DNA from: Thiothrix litoralis
Lineage (GTDB): Bacteria; Pseudomonadota; Gammaproteobacteria; Thiotrichales; Thiotrichaceae
Length of the DNA: 64,000 bases
Direction: 5' to 3'
Assembly (NCBI RefSeq): GCF_017901135.1
Contig: NZ_CP072801.1
Span: 1,054,001-1,118,000 of the forward strand
Within the stretch, counting starts at the first letter, position 1. Each line of letters starts with the position of its first letter. Positions 16,335-24,505 of the stretch are shown piece by piece. The notes below the pieces were generated by a model. The model made no database searches. It was not told the DNA's origin and saw nothing but the letters and a program-made list of their open reading frames with translations. The translations under genes and the position numbers were made by a program.

Positions 16335-17551
16335 GCGCGTGGTTTCTCCAAGGTCAACTGGATTACGTCAATGCGCCCCTCGTTGAAACCAGCTTCGCAA
16401 TAGGCGAGGTAATAACGCCACAAGCGTTCAAAGCGTTGGTCATACCCCAGCGGGCGCAGGGCAGGCAGGGCAGCGCTGAAACGCTTGTCCCATTCCGCCA
16501 GCGTATGCGCATAGTCTGCACCAAAACCAATGTGATTGATTTGTTTAAGGTTACTCTCAGCAACCAGTGCATCCAGTTTGGCAGGGCAAGGCAACATGCC
16601 ACCGGGGAAGACGTAACGTTGGATAAAATCCGGGCGGGCGCGGTAGGTTTCAAACCATTCGTCGCCGATGGTGATGATTTGCAGCACGGCGCGGCCACCC
16701 TGTTTCAGGCTGCGTTGCAGGGTGTCGAAATAGGTTTGCCAATATTCTTCGCCGACCGCTTCAAACATTTCGATGGACACAATGTGGTCGTAAGTGCCTT
16801 CCAGGTGGCGGTAATCGCGCAGCTCCAGGTGGGTCTGCTCGCCAAAGCGGGCGAGGCGTTGTTGTGCCCACGCGAGTTGTTCGCTGGAAAGGGTAATGCC
16901 GTGCACCTTGCAACCGGCTTCTGCGGCAACTTCGGCGAAACCGCCCCAGCCGCAGCCGATTTCGAGGATGCTTTGCCCCGGTTGTGCCTGCAATTCATCG
17001 AGGATGCGCTGGTATTTGGCGTGTTGTGCCTGTTCCAGCGACATCTCCGCTGAGGTGTACAGTGCAGACGAATAGGTCATGCCGCCATCCAGCCATTCGC
17101 GGTAGAAATCGTTGCCCATGTCGTAGTGGTGGGCAATGTTCTTGCGGCTGTTTTTGACGCTGTTGCGGCGTAGTTGGTGCAACCACTTGGTGGGCAGGCG
17201 TAACCATTGCCCGCGAGCATCCAGCGTTGTACCGATCTTGTGCCAGTTTTGTACCAGTAAGGTCAGCAAATCGGCGGGGTGATCACTCGACCAGTCACCG
17301 CTTAGGTAGGCTTGTCCGAAACCTAAATCGCCTTTGGTCAGGCATTTCCATGCCAAGCGCATCGGGTGATGGATATGGATGGTGGCGTGGTATTCGTCCG
17401 TATCACCGACTACGTAGCATTCCCCATCCAGATAAATCGTGAGTTTGCCGTGGCGGATGCGTGCTAATACCGACATTAACCAGCGCTTGAAAGTGGGCAA
17501 ATGTTCAAAGTTTGGGGCAAGCGGGGTTGTCAGGGTGTTTTCTAGATTCAT
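16331..17551 (-). CDS. cyclopropane-fatty-acyl-phospholipid synthase family methyltransferase
   Basis: This 406-residue protein has an N-terminal Cfa-specific domain (about 1-125) and a SAM-binding domain with QSILEIGCGWGGFAEVA, followed by ITLSSEQLAWAQQRL, DHIVSIEMFEAVGEEYW and FIQRYVFPGGMLP. The upstream segment NIAHHYDMGNDFYREWLDGGMTYSSA is the family's lipid/SAM signature. Cfa adds a methylene group from SAM to membrane acyl double bonds. Cluster-associated paralogues have been linked to methylated, trans or furan fatty acids under singlet-oxygen stress. It is coupled to DUF1365 (TAATG) and the MFS gene (ATGA). Confidence 0.94.
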   Translation of the reverse strand: MNLENTLTTPLAPNFEHLPTFKRWLMSVLARIRHGKLTIYLDGECYVVGDTDEYHATIHIHHPMRLAWKCLTKGDLGFGQAYLSGDWSSDHPADLLTLLVQNWHKIGTTLDARGQWLRLPTKWLHQLRRNSVKNSRKNIAHHYDMGNDFYREWLDGGMTYSSALYTSAEMSLEQAQHAKYQRILDELQAQPGQSILEIGCGWGGFAEVAAEAGCKVHGITLSSEQLAWAQQRLARFGEQTHLELRDYRHLEGTYDHIVSIEMFEAVGEEYWQTYFDTLQRSLKQGGRAVLQIITIGDEWFETYRARPDFIQRYVFPGGMLPCPAKLDALVAESNLKQINHIGFGADYAHTLAEWDKRFSAALPALRPLGYDQRFERLWRYYLAYCEAGFNEGRIDVIQLTLEKPRA

Positions 17552-18318
17552 TAGCTGACCTCCTCGGTCGGTGGGGGTGGCTTGCGGTGAAATTTTCCGC
17601 CTTTACGCCAGATTTTGAGTGCTTGCCAGTGGATCAAGACCATGATTTTCAAGGTCATGAAGGGGATGCTCGCAAACTGGCGGAGTAAAACGCCTGCCGT
17701 CAAGGGCAGGCGTGTGCCTTTCTGCGTGGCTACCAGCATCAGGTCGTCGCCCTCGTATTCGTGGATCACGATATTGAGCTTTTCACCGGGTTGGTGGATG
17801 AAAAACTCATAGCGTGCCTGCATCCCGATGAAGGGGGAAACGTGGAATATCTTCTGCTTGGCGCCAGTCACGATGGGGGCAAGCGCCTGATTGTGCCGAT
17901 GTAGCAGGTAGTGGTGGTGCTCACCGAAGGTATTGCGTACTTCGCAAATCACCGCCTGTAAGTCACCATTAGCCGCGTAACAAAACCACAAACTCAGTGG
18001 GTTGAACCCATACCCCAAGATACGTGGGAAACACAGCAACTGGATTTGACCATCAGCAGAAAAAATGCCATTTTGTTGTAAAAGCTGTTGCGCCCACGCA
18101 CGCCAGGGGCTGCCATCGCGTGCGCCGTGATCGCGCTGGTACAAGCTGAATAAGTTGAAACGGTTAATGGAAAACAGTGGGTTACGCCCCACTTCGTCGA
18201 GCTGGTCGATGTCGACCAGCAAACTAAAAACGCGATAGCTGAAACGGTAACGGATAGGAAAACGCCGACTGTGCATCACTGTGGAGGGGAAGATAGCAGC
18301 AGCCTCTAACGTGTTCAT
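17551..18318 (-). CDS. DUF1365 family protein
   Basis: The protein has 255 residues from the ATG at 18318, chosen because it forms an ATGA overlap with the upstream flavoprotein stop; an ATG at 18387 lies deep in that gene. DUF1365 features are FPSTVMHSRRFPIRYRFSYR, the LLCFPRILGYGFNPLSLWFCY block and EVRNTFGEHHHYLL. The family is almost always next to a Cfa-like methyltransferase and an amine-oxidase-like flavoprotein, as here. It is probably cytoplasmic and lipid-related; the reaction is unknown. Confidence 0.92.
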   Translation of the reverse strand: MNTLEAAAIFPSTVMHSRRFPIRYRFSYRVFSLLVDIDQLDEVGRNPLFSINRFNLFSLYQRDHGARDGSPWRAWAQQLLQQNGIFSADGQIQLLCFPRILGYGFNPLSLWFCYAANGDLQAVICEVRNTFGEHHHYLLHRHNQALAPIVTGAKQKIFHVSPFIGMQARYEFFIHQPGEKLNIVIHEYEGDDLMLVATQKGTRLPLTAGVLLRQFASIPFMTLKIMVLIHWQALKIWRKGGKFHRKPPPPTEEVS

Positions 18319-19649
18319 GGCGTTACCGCCCCAGCCATCGCTATGGGGAGCACAGGTTGAGGAGTCGTCTCCTGTGCGTTGACCCAAACCGGGGTAATGC
18401 CGAAGTCTTTGCAGATTTTCACCGCAGAGGCGAGGGCATCTTCATGGAAACCGTAGCGGTGGTAACTGCCACAGAACCAGGAATGTTGTTGACCTTGCAG
18501 GCTGGCAAGCTGGGGTTGCGCGTTCATGGCAGCCTGATCGAAGACCGGGTGTTCGTAAGTCATTTCGGCAATGATGTGTTCGTCACGCGGCAATTCATAC
18601 GGGTTGAGGGTGACGAAATAATCCTTGGGGGTGTTCAACCCTTGCAGCTTGTTCATCCAGTAGCTCGCGGTCATTTGTTGACGTGATGCTGGCTGGCTGG
18701 TGGCGAGGTAATTCCACGACGACCAGACTTTGTGGTTCACCGGCATCAGTTTGGCGTCGGTGTGCAGGTAGGTCTGGTTCTTTTCGTAGTGGAAGCAGCC
18801 GAGGATGCGCTGTTCCTCGGGTGTGGGTTGTGCCAGCAGCGCCAGCGCTTCATCGGCGTGGCAGGCAAAAATCACCGCATCAAAGTCGTGCTTTTCGGTT
18901 TCAGTGAACACGCTGGCTTGGGTGGCAGAACGTTCTACGCGCACTGCACCCGCTTGCAAGGTGATCTTGTCGCCCATTTCCGTGAGGAGTTTGCGCACGT
19001 AAAAAGAACTTCCTCCGCAAACTGTTCGCCATTGGGGACGGTTACGGAGATCAATCAAACCGTGGTTGGCGAAGAAGCGGAGGAAGCTGAGCGCAGGAAA
19101 CTTCAGCATGGTATCGACCGGGCATGACCAAATGGCTGCCCCCATCGGCAACAGGTAATGTTCGCGCATGTCGCGGGAAAACTGGTGGGCATCCAGCATC
19201 TCGCCCAGACTCATGTCGGGAACGGCGGTCGGGTTGGCCAGCAATTGATGCGCAATCTTGTTGAAACGCATGATTTCCGCCAGCAAGCGCCAGTGACGTG
19301 GGCGGAACAGATTCTTACGTTGTGCAAACAGGGTGTCGAAGCTCGAACCGGAATATTCCAGCTCCCCCTGATTCAGTGAAAACGCGAAAGACATATCGGT
19401 GTCGCGGGTGGCAACGCCCAGTTGTGCGAACAAACCGATCAGATTGGGGTAATTGCGGTCATTGTAGACGATAAAGCCGGTGTCGACCGGAACGTTGCCA
19501 GCCTGTTCGGGTACGTCGATGGTGTGGGTATGCCCGCCGATGTAGTTATTCTTTTCAAACAGCGTGACGTTGTACTGCTTGTGCAATAGCCATGCTGATG
19601 CAAGTCCTGTTATACCTGAACCGATGATGGCAATGTTTTTTCTGTACAT
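18315..19649 (-). CDS. FAD/NAD(P)-dependent flavoprotein (amine-oxidase-like)
   Basis: The protein has 444 residues from the ATG at 19649, favoured because AAAGGAAA stands about ten bases upstream; an ATG at 19670 adds seven residues and cannot be excluded. The FAD-binding motif is IAIIGSGITGLASAWLL with the following acidic strand end LFEKNNYIGGHTHT. VDTGFIVYNDRNYPNL, the WRTVCGGSSFYVRKL segment and a C-terminal SWFCGSYHRYGFHEDALASA complete the amine-oxidase/phytoene-desaturase-type fold. In other proteobacteria this gene is paired with Cfa-like and DUF1365 genes. A role in oxidising or desaturating membrane acyl chains is plausible. It is the promoter-proximal gene of the minus-strand operon. 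Confidence 0.93.
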   Translation of the reverse strand: MYRKNIAIIGSGITGLASAWLLHKQYNVTLFEKNNYIGGHTHTIDVPEQAGNVPVDTGFIVYNDRNYPNLIGLFAQLGVATRDTDMSFAFSLNQGELEYSGSSFDTLFAQRKNLFRPRHWRLLAEIMRFNKIAHQLLANPTAVPDMSLGEMLDAHQFSRDMREHYLLPMGAAIWSCPVDTMLKFPALSFLRFFANHGLIDLRNRPQWRTVCGGSSFYVRKLLTEMGDKITLQAGAVRVERSATQASVFTETEKHDFDAVIFACHADEALALLAQPTPEEQRILGCFHYEKNQTYLHTDAKLMPVNHKVWSSWNYLATSQPASRQQMTASYWMNKLQGLNTPKDYFVTLNPYELPRDEHIIAEMTYEHPVFDQAAMNAQPQLASLQGQQHSWFCGSYHRYGFHEDALASAVKICKDFGITPVWVNAQETTPQPVLPIAMAGAVTP

Positions 19650-19826
19650 ATCCGCGTTTTCCTTTGTCATAACTTGTACCTTACCTATACGGCTGAGTAT
19701 GCGTTATGGATGTAGGAAATTGCTAAAAAGCGAATCTTTTGTGGGGTTATCTTCGCAAATGAGCCATAAACAAGGCGCTGTCAAACCGCTATACTCCTTG
19801 CTCTCTCATCATTGTGCAGGACTGGC

Positions 19827-22568
19827 ATGGCTATCAAGAAAACCGAACTCTACCGCTCCCTGTGGGAAAGCTGCGATGTGTTGCGCGGCAGCATGGACGC
19901 TTCCCAATACAAGGATTACATCCTCACCTTGTTGTTTGTGAAATACGTATCCGACAAGGCGGGGCAGGCAGATTCGTTGATTGATGTGCCGGAAGGGGCT
20001 TCCTTCGCCGATATGGTCAAGCTCAAGGGCAAGCCCCATATTGGCGAGGATGTGCAGAAGGTCATCGACAAGCTCGCTGAGGAAAACCACCTCAAGCGCG
20101 TTATTAATAACGCCGACTTCAACAACCCCGACAAGTTGGGCAGCGGTAAGGACATGATCGACCGCCTGAGCAAGCTGATCGGTATTTTTGAAGGCTTGGT
20201 ATTGGGTGGCAACCGCGCTACCGATGACGATTTGCTCGGTGATGCGTATGAATACCTGATGCGCCACTTTGCGGTGCAGTCCGGCAAGAGCAAGGGGCAA
20301 TTCTATACACCGTCCGAAGTGTCGCAGGTGTTGGCCAAGATTATCGGCATTACGCCACATACGACTCAGGACAAAACCGTGTATGACCCGACTTGCGGCT
20401 CAGGCTCTTTGTTGCTGAAAGTGGCTGATCAAGCTCCGAATGGGCTGACGCTGTATGGGCAGGAAAATGACAACGCCACCACCGCGTTGGCGAAGATGAA
20501 CATGATCCTGCATGAAAATGCCGATGCTGACATCCAGCAGGGCAATACCTTAGCGAATCCGCTGTTTTTGACATCAGCCGATACGCTGGAAACCTTCGAT
20601 TTCGTGGTGGCGAATCCGCCGTTTTCCAACAAGCAGTGGACTAACGGGGTGAATGTCGAGGAAGACCCGTTCGGGCGCTTTGAGTATGGCGTGCCACCTT
20701 CCAAAAACGGCGATTATGCGTTTCTGCTGCACATCCTCAAATCCATGAAAAGCACAGGAAAGGCGGCGGTGATCTTGCCGCATGGCGTGTTGTTCCGGGG
20801 TAATGCCGAGGCGGATATTCGCCAAAATCTGATTCGGCAGGGCTATATCAAGGGCATTATCGGTTTGCCTGCCAACCTGTTTTATGGCACGGGGATTCCG
20901 GCCTGCATTATTGTGCTGGACAAGGAAGATGCCCACGCCCGCAAAGGCATTTTCATGGTGGATGCCAGCAAGGGCTTTATCAAGGACGGCAACAAGAACC
21001 GCCTGCGTAGTCAGGATATTCACCAGATGGTGGATGTGTTCACCAAGCAATTAGAAGTGGCGCGGTATAGCCGCATGGTGACGTTGGCGGAGATTGCGGG
21101 GAATGGCTATAACCTGAATATTCCGCGTTACATTGATGCTTCCGAGCCGGAAGACATTCATGATCTTGACGCGCATTTGAACGGCGGTATCCCGCAGCGT
21201 GATCTGGATTTGCTGGAACATTATTGGCGGCAATTCCCGAGCTTGCGCAAACAGCTTTTTCAGGCGGATGCCCAACGCCCGACCTATTTCCAGAGCCAGT
21301 GTGCTGCCAAGGATTTTAAGCGCACGATGCTGGCGGGCGAGGAGTATCAGGCATTTGCGGATCAGGCGATGCAGCGTTTCACGGCATGGCGGGAGCGGCA
21401 TGTGGAGGGTTTGAAAGCCTTGTCGCAGGGGGTCAAGCCTAAAGACAAAATCCGTGAATTGTCCGAAGATTTATTGCTGACGTTTACGGGTGCGCCGTTG
21501 CTGGACAAGTACGCGGTTTACCAGATTTTGATGGATTACTGGGCGGAAACCTTCCAAGACGATGTGTACATGCTTGCGCTAGAAGGCTGGTCGCCGCCTG
21601 CATTGGTACGTCTGGTGCGTAAAGATGATAAGGATAAAGATGTCGAAAAGCCGGATTTGGTGGTAGGCAGCGGTAAAAGTGCGCAAAAGTTCAAGATGGA
21701 CTTTATCGCGCCTGCGTTAGTGATTGAGCATTATTTTGCGGCTGAACAGGCGGCGCTGGATGCCTTGCAACAGGTGCAGGATGATGCGACGCAAGCCCTC
21801 ACTGAGCATCAGGAGGAGCATGGCGGGGAAGACGGCGTATTGAAGGATGTCAGCAATAAAGCCGAGGCTGAAAAAGAGCTGGCGGATACTGAGGATTTGG
21901 CGTGGAAAGCTTTCGACAAAGCGGGTTTTGCGCAGTACGACAGCCAGCGTAAAGCCTTGGATGTGTTGGAAAGCCGCATCCGTGCGCTGGATGATGAGCC
22001 GGTGCTGGCGGACTTCAAAAATGCCAAGGGCAAAATTGCCGTCAAGGATGTGAAAGAGCGGCTGACGGATAGCTACACTCCGGCGGAAAATCGTGTGCTG
22101 GATGATTATCTGCGGAAACTTGCTGAGGCAGCAACGGCGCGTAAAACCTTGAAGCAGCAGCGTGAAGACTGGCAAACCTTGTTCGAGATGCACCGGATTT
22201 CGCACCCTTCCGCCGAGTATGTCGCCGAGATTGAAATCATTGAAACGTGGCTGACATTGTTGGAAGCGGAGGGGCAAGCTAAAAAAGCGGTCAAAGAGGC
22301 GCAGGAGCAGCTCAACCTGCAAGTGCTGGAGCAATACGGCAAGCTGGACGAGTTTGATATGAAGGTGCTGATGGTCGATAAGAAATGGCTGGCAACGCTG
22401 GAGGCGCGGGTACGCTCTGACATCGAGCGCATGATTCAGCAATTCGCCAACCGCCTGAAGCAACTGCACGAGCGTTACGCGCAACCGTTGCCGACGTTGG
22501 AACAACAAACCGCCGCACTCAGTGCTACGGTTGCTAAACACTTGCAAGCGATGGGGTTGAAGGCATGA
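19827..22568 (+). CDS. hsdM: type I restriction-modification DNA methyltransferase subunit
   Basis: The protein has 913 residues from the ATG at 19827 (MAIKKTELYRSLWESCDVLR). The N-terminal helical domain is followed by the SAM motif DPTCGSGSLLL at 187-197 and the adenine-N6 catalytic NPPF at 263-266, then a target-interacting region. The C-terminal 400 residues, rich in charged helices, are longer than in EcoKI HsdM but occur in a known long subgroup. It methylates the site recognised by HsdS and forms the M2S core. It is the first gene of the plus-strand hsdM-fic-hsdS unit. With hsdS disrupted downstream, site-specific activity is doubtful. Confidence 0.95.
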   Translation: MAIKKTELYRSLWESCDVLRGSMDASQYKDYILTLLFVKYVSDKAGQADSLIDVPEGASFADMVKLKGKPHIGEDVQKVIDKLAEENHLKRVINNADFNNPDKLGSGKDMIDRLSKLIGIFEGLVLGGNRATDDDLLGDAYEYLMRHFAVQSGKSKGQFYTPSEVSQVLAKIIGITPHTTQDKTVYDPTCGSGSLLLKVADQAPNGLTLYGQENDNATTALAKMNMILHENADADIQQGNTLANPLFLTSADTLETFDFVVANPPFSNKQWTNGVNVEEDPFGRFEYGVPPSKNGDYAFLLHILKSMKSTGKAAVILPHGVLFRGNAEADIRQNLIRQGYIKGIIGLPANLFYGTGIPACIIVLDKEDAHARKGIFMVDASKGFIKDGNKNRLRSQDIHQMVDVFTKQLEVARYSRMVTLAEIAGNGYNLNIPRYIDASEPEDIHDLDAHLNGGIPQRDLDLLEHYWRQFPSLRKQLFQADAQRPTYFQSQCAAKDFKRTMLAGEEYQAFADQAMQRFTAWRERHVEGLKALSQGVKPKDKIRELSEDLLLTFTGAPLLDKYAVYQILMDYWAETFQDDVYMLALEGWSPPALVRLVRKDDKDKDVEKPDLVVGSGKSAQKFKMDFIAPALVIEHYFAAEQAALDALQQVQDDATQALTEHQEEHGGEDGVLKDVSNKAEAEKELADTEDLAWKAFDKAGFAQYDSQRKALDVLESRIRALDDEPVLADFKNAKGKIAVKDVKERLTDSYTPAENRVLDDYLRKLAEAATARKTLKQQREDWQTLFEMHRISHPSAEYVAEIEIIETWLTLLEAEGQAKKAVKEAQEQLNLQVLEQYGKLDEFDMKVLMVDKKWLATLEARVRSDIERMIQQFANRLKQLHERYAQPLPTLEQQTAALSATVAKHLQAMGLKA

Positions 22569-22597
22569 ATCACGCTAAGCAAACACGCAACACTGGA

Positions 22598-22648
22598 TTC
22601 TTATTAAATAATTTGCCAATATCTTTAATAGTTGAATTTCTTATTAAA
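22598..22648. repeat. two direct copies of an AT-rich 11-mer before fic
   Basis: TTCTTATTAAA occurs at 22598-22608 and 22638-22648, exactly 40 bp apart, in the 97-bp gap between hsdM and fic. It could be a regulator site ahead of fic; it may also be chance in AT-rich DNA. Confidence 0.35.
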
Positions 22649-22665
22649 GCCATTGGAAGAACAGC

Positions 22666-23832
22666 ATGATCGAACGCACTACTGGACGGTATCACACCAG
22701 TATTATTGGTGGAGAAGCCGTCAATGCTTTTGTACCGTCCCCATTGCCACCACAACCACCCTTAGAACTGGCGGGGGCGCGTCAACGCTTACTGGAACAA
22801 GCTACCCATGCTTTAGGGCAACTCGATAGCATTACCACCTTACTACCGAACCCCCATCTTTTTTTGTATAGCTATGTGCGGCGCGAAGCAGTGTTATCGT
22901 CCCAGATTGAAGGCACACAGTCCTCTCTGTCTGACTTAATGTTATTTGAACTGGAGGAATCACCCGGTGTGCCGCTGGATGATGTTCAAGAAGTCAGTCA
23001 TTACGTCGCGGCACTCGAACATGGCATGACGCGGCTTGGTGAGGGATTTCCCTTGTGCAATCGTCTGTTACGTGAAATGCACGAAAAGCTTATGCAGCAA
23101 GCGCGGGGTCGTGAAAAGCTACCCGGTGAGTTTCGGCAAAGCCAAAACTGGATTGGTGGCACTCGACCGGGTAATGCCCGTTTTGTCCCGCCACCGCCGC
23201 ATGAGCTGGAAAGTTGTATGGCAGCACTGGAACAGTTTTTTCATGCCGAAAACGATGGGTTGCCAACCTTGTTACGGGCAGCGCTGGCGCATGTGCAATT
23301 TGAAACCATCCACCCTTTTCTGGATGGTAATGGTCGTCTGGGAAGGCTGTTGATTGCCATGTTATTGCATCACGGCGGCTTGCTCAGCCAACCCCTACTG
23401 TATTTGAGCCTGTATTTTAAAACTCACCGTAGTTTGTATTACGAGCGACTTGATCGGGTGCGTAGTCATGGCGAATGGGAGGCGTGGGTCGATTTCTTTC
23501 TGGAAGGTGTCGTTACCACCGCAAGAGGTGCTGTCAACACTGCCAAGTGCCTCGACCAATGCTTTGCCCAAGATTGGGAACGGGTGCATCAGAGTGGCTC
23601 AGCCAGTGTTAGCCATGCACCTTTGCGGGTGTTGACCAGCTTACGTAATCGTCCTTTAAGCAATATCAAACAATTGTCAGCCGCCAGTGGGCTAAGTTTT
23701 CCGACGACCACTAAAGCGGTTAATAGCCTGATTCAGCATGGCATTGTGGAAGAATTAACGGGGCAACGGCGCAATCGGGTGTTTGTCTACGCTGAATACC
23801 TGCGGCTGCTAAACGAAGGGGGCGACGCATGA
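22666..23832 (+). CDS. Fic-domain AMPylase-like protein
   Basis: The 388-residue protein has the full Fic catalytic loop HPFLDGNGRLGR (His216) and the flap region with PPPPHEL. An N-terminal inhibitory motif of the (S/T)xxxE(G/N) type, SSQIEG at 78-83, would make it a self-inhibited (class II-like) Fic protein. A C-terminal winged-helix segment (about 320-385: PLSNIKQLSAASGLSFPTTT) suggests DNA binding or autoregulation. Fic enzymes transfer AMP to target hydroxyl groups; cargo genes of this type are common inside type I restriction operons, though their role there is not known. Its stop overlaps the next small frame (ATGA). Confidence 0.93.
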   Translation: MIERTTGRYHTSIIGGEAVNAFVPSPLPPQPPLELAGARQRLLEQATHALGQLDSITTLLPNPHLFLYSYVRREAVLSSQIEGTQSSLSDLMLFELEESPGVPLDDVQEVSHYVAALEHGMTRLGEGFPLCNRLLREMHEKLMQQARGREKLPGEFRQSQNWIGGTRPGNARFVPPPPHELESCMAALEQFFHAENDGLPTLLRAALAHVQFETIHPFLDGNGRLGRLLIAMLLHHGGLLSQPLLYLSLYFKTHRSLYYERLDRVRSHGEWEAWVDFFLEGVVTTARGAVNTAKCLDQCFAQDWERVHQSGSASVSHAPLRVLTSLRNRPLSNIKQLSAASGLSFPTTTKAVNSLIQHGIVEELTGQRRNRVFVYAEYLRLLNEGGDA

Positions 23833-24011
23833 AACTAAACGCTACTGCATTCCCAATTCAAGACGCACTGCGTCTCGAATTGAGTGAATCATATTCTCTA
23901 CTGCCGGAGATAAGTCAGACACTGCCTGACCGATCTTTTATGGTTATAAAGATTCAACAGACAGTGCCTGTTACATCTTTTCCTAGACTGACAGGGGGAA
24001 GCCATGAGTGA
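23829..24011 (+). CDS. small unrecognised frame between fic and hsdS
   Basis: This is a 60-codon frame whose ATG overlaps the fic stop by ATGA and whose end overlaps the hsdS start by 8 bases. I do not recognise the product. The same DNA holds a 27-bp near-palindrome and a pair of direct repeats, so the stretch may be regulatory rather than coding. No conserved motif, signal peptide or membrane helix is apparent. The coupling to both neighbours is the only argument for translation. Confidence 0.3.
   Translation: MKLNATAFPIQDALRLELSESYSLLPEISQTLPDRSFMVIKIQQTVPVTSFPRLTGGSHE
23855..23881. promoter_or_regulatory. 27-bp near-perfect palindrome between fic and hsdS
   Basis: The arms AATTCAAGACGCA (23855-23867) and TGCGTCTCGAATT (23869-23881) flank a single C and pair at 12 of 13 positions. 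It could be an operator for the Fic winged helix or an RNA hairpin controlling hsdS; neither is shown. Confidence 0.5.
23916..23981. repeat. imperfect 24-bp direct repeat upstream of hsdS
   Basis: Copies at 23916-23939 and 23958-23981 share CAGACA(C/G)TGCCTG, four variable bases, then ATCTTTT, with a 42-bp period (four helical turns). They lie 23-88 bp before the hsdS ATG, suggesting protein binding on one face of the helix. Confidence 0.45.
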
Positions 24012-24505
24012 AATCAAAGTTCCCGCAGGCTACAAACAAACCGAAGTCGGCATTATCCCCGAAGACTGGGATGTTAAAACGTTAGGTAATATTACGACCT
24101 TGCAGCGTGGCTTTGATTTGCCAAGTCGGTTAAGAAAGGTTGGGCAGGTACCAATTATTTCTTCTGCTGGTGTTTCTGGTTTTCATAATAAAGCGATGGC
24201 TAAAGCTAATGGAGTTGTCACCGGACGATATGGAACGATTGGTGAAACCTTTTTTGTCGAAGAAGACTTTTGGCCATTAAATACCACTCTATATGTTAGT
24301 GATTTTAAGGATAATGATCCGCTATTTATTTATTTTTTGTTGAAGACCATTGATTTTCAATCCCATAGTGGAAAAAGTGGCGTGCCTGGTGTTAATCGAA
24401 ATGACTTGCACGAGTTAATTATTACTTCGCCGCCAACCAAAGAAGAACAAACCGCTATCGCTACCGTTCTTTCTGATGTCGATGCCCTGATTGCGTCACT
24501 CAATG
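24004..24505 (+). pseudogene. hsdS: hsdS, 5' part (interrupted by IS66-family element)
   Basis: The ATG at 24004 follows AGGGGGAAG. The fragment encodes VGIIPEDWDVKTLGNI, a first target-recognition domain with ITLQRG-like entry and YGTIGETFFVEEDFWPLNTT, and the central helix start PPTKEEQTAIATVLSDVDALIASLN. These are typical of type I specificity subunits. The coding sequence stops at the IS left end (24506). Removing the element and one copy of the 9-bp duplication restores the frame exactly into IAKKRDIKTATMQQLLTGKQ at 26073 onward. HsdS chooses the DNA sequence methylated and cut, so this insertion should silence both activities. Confidence 0.93.
24497..24505. repeat. target-site duplication, left copy
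   Basis: CACTCAATG, repeated at 26064-26072 on the other side of the IS66-family element. IS66 members usually give 8 bp; one base may be a chance match. Confidence 0.9.

Noticed and set aside
21717-22547. 276-codon open frame opposite the hsdM 3' end
   Set aside because: Antisense shadow produced by codon bias; no recognisable domain.
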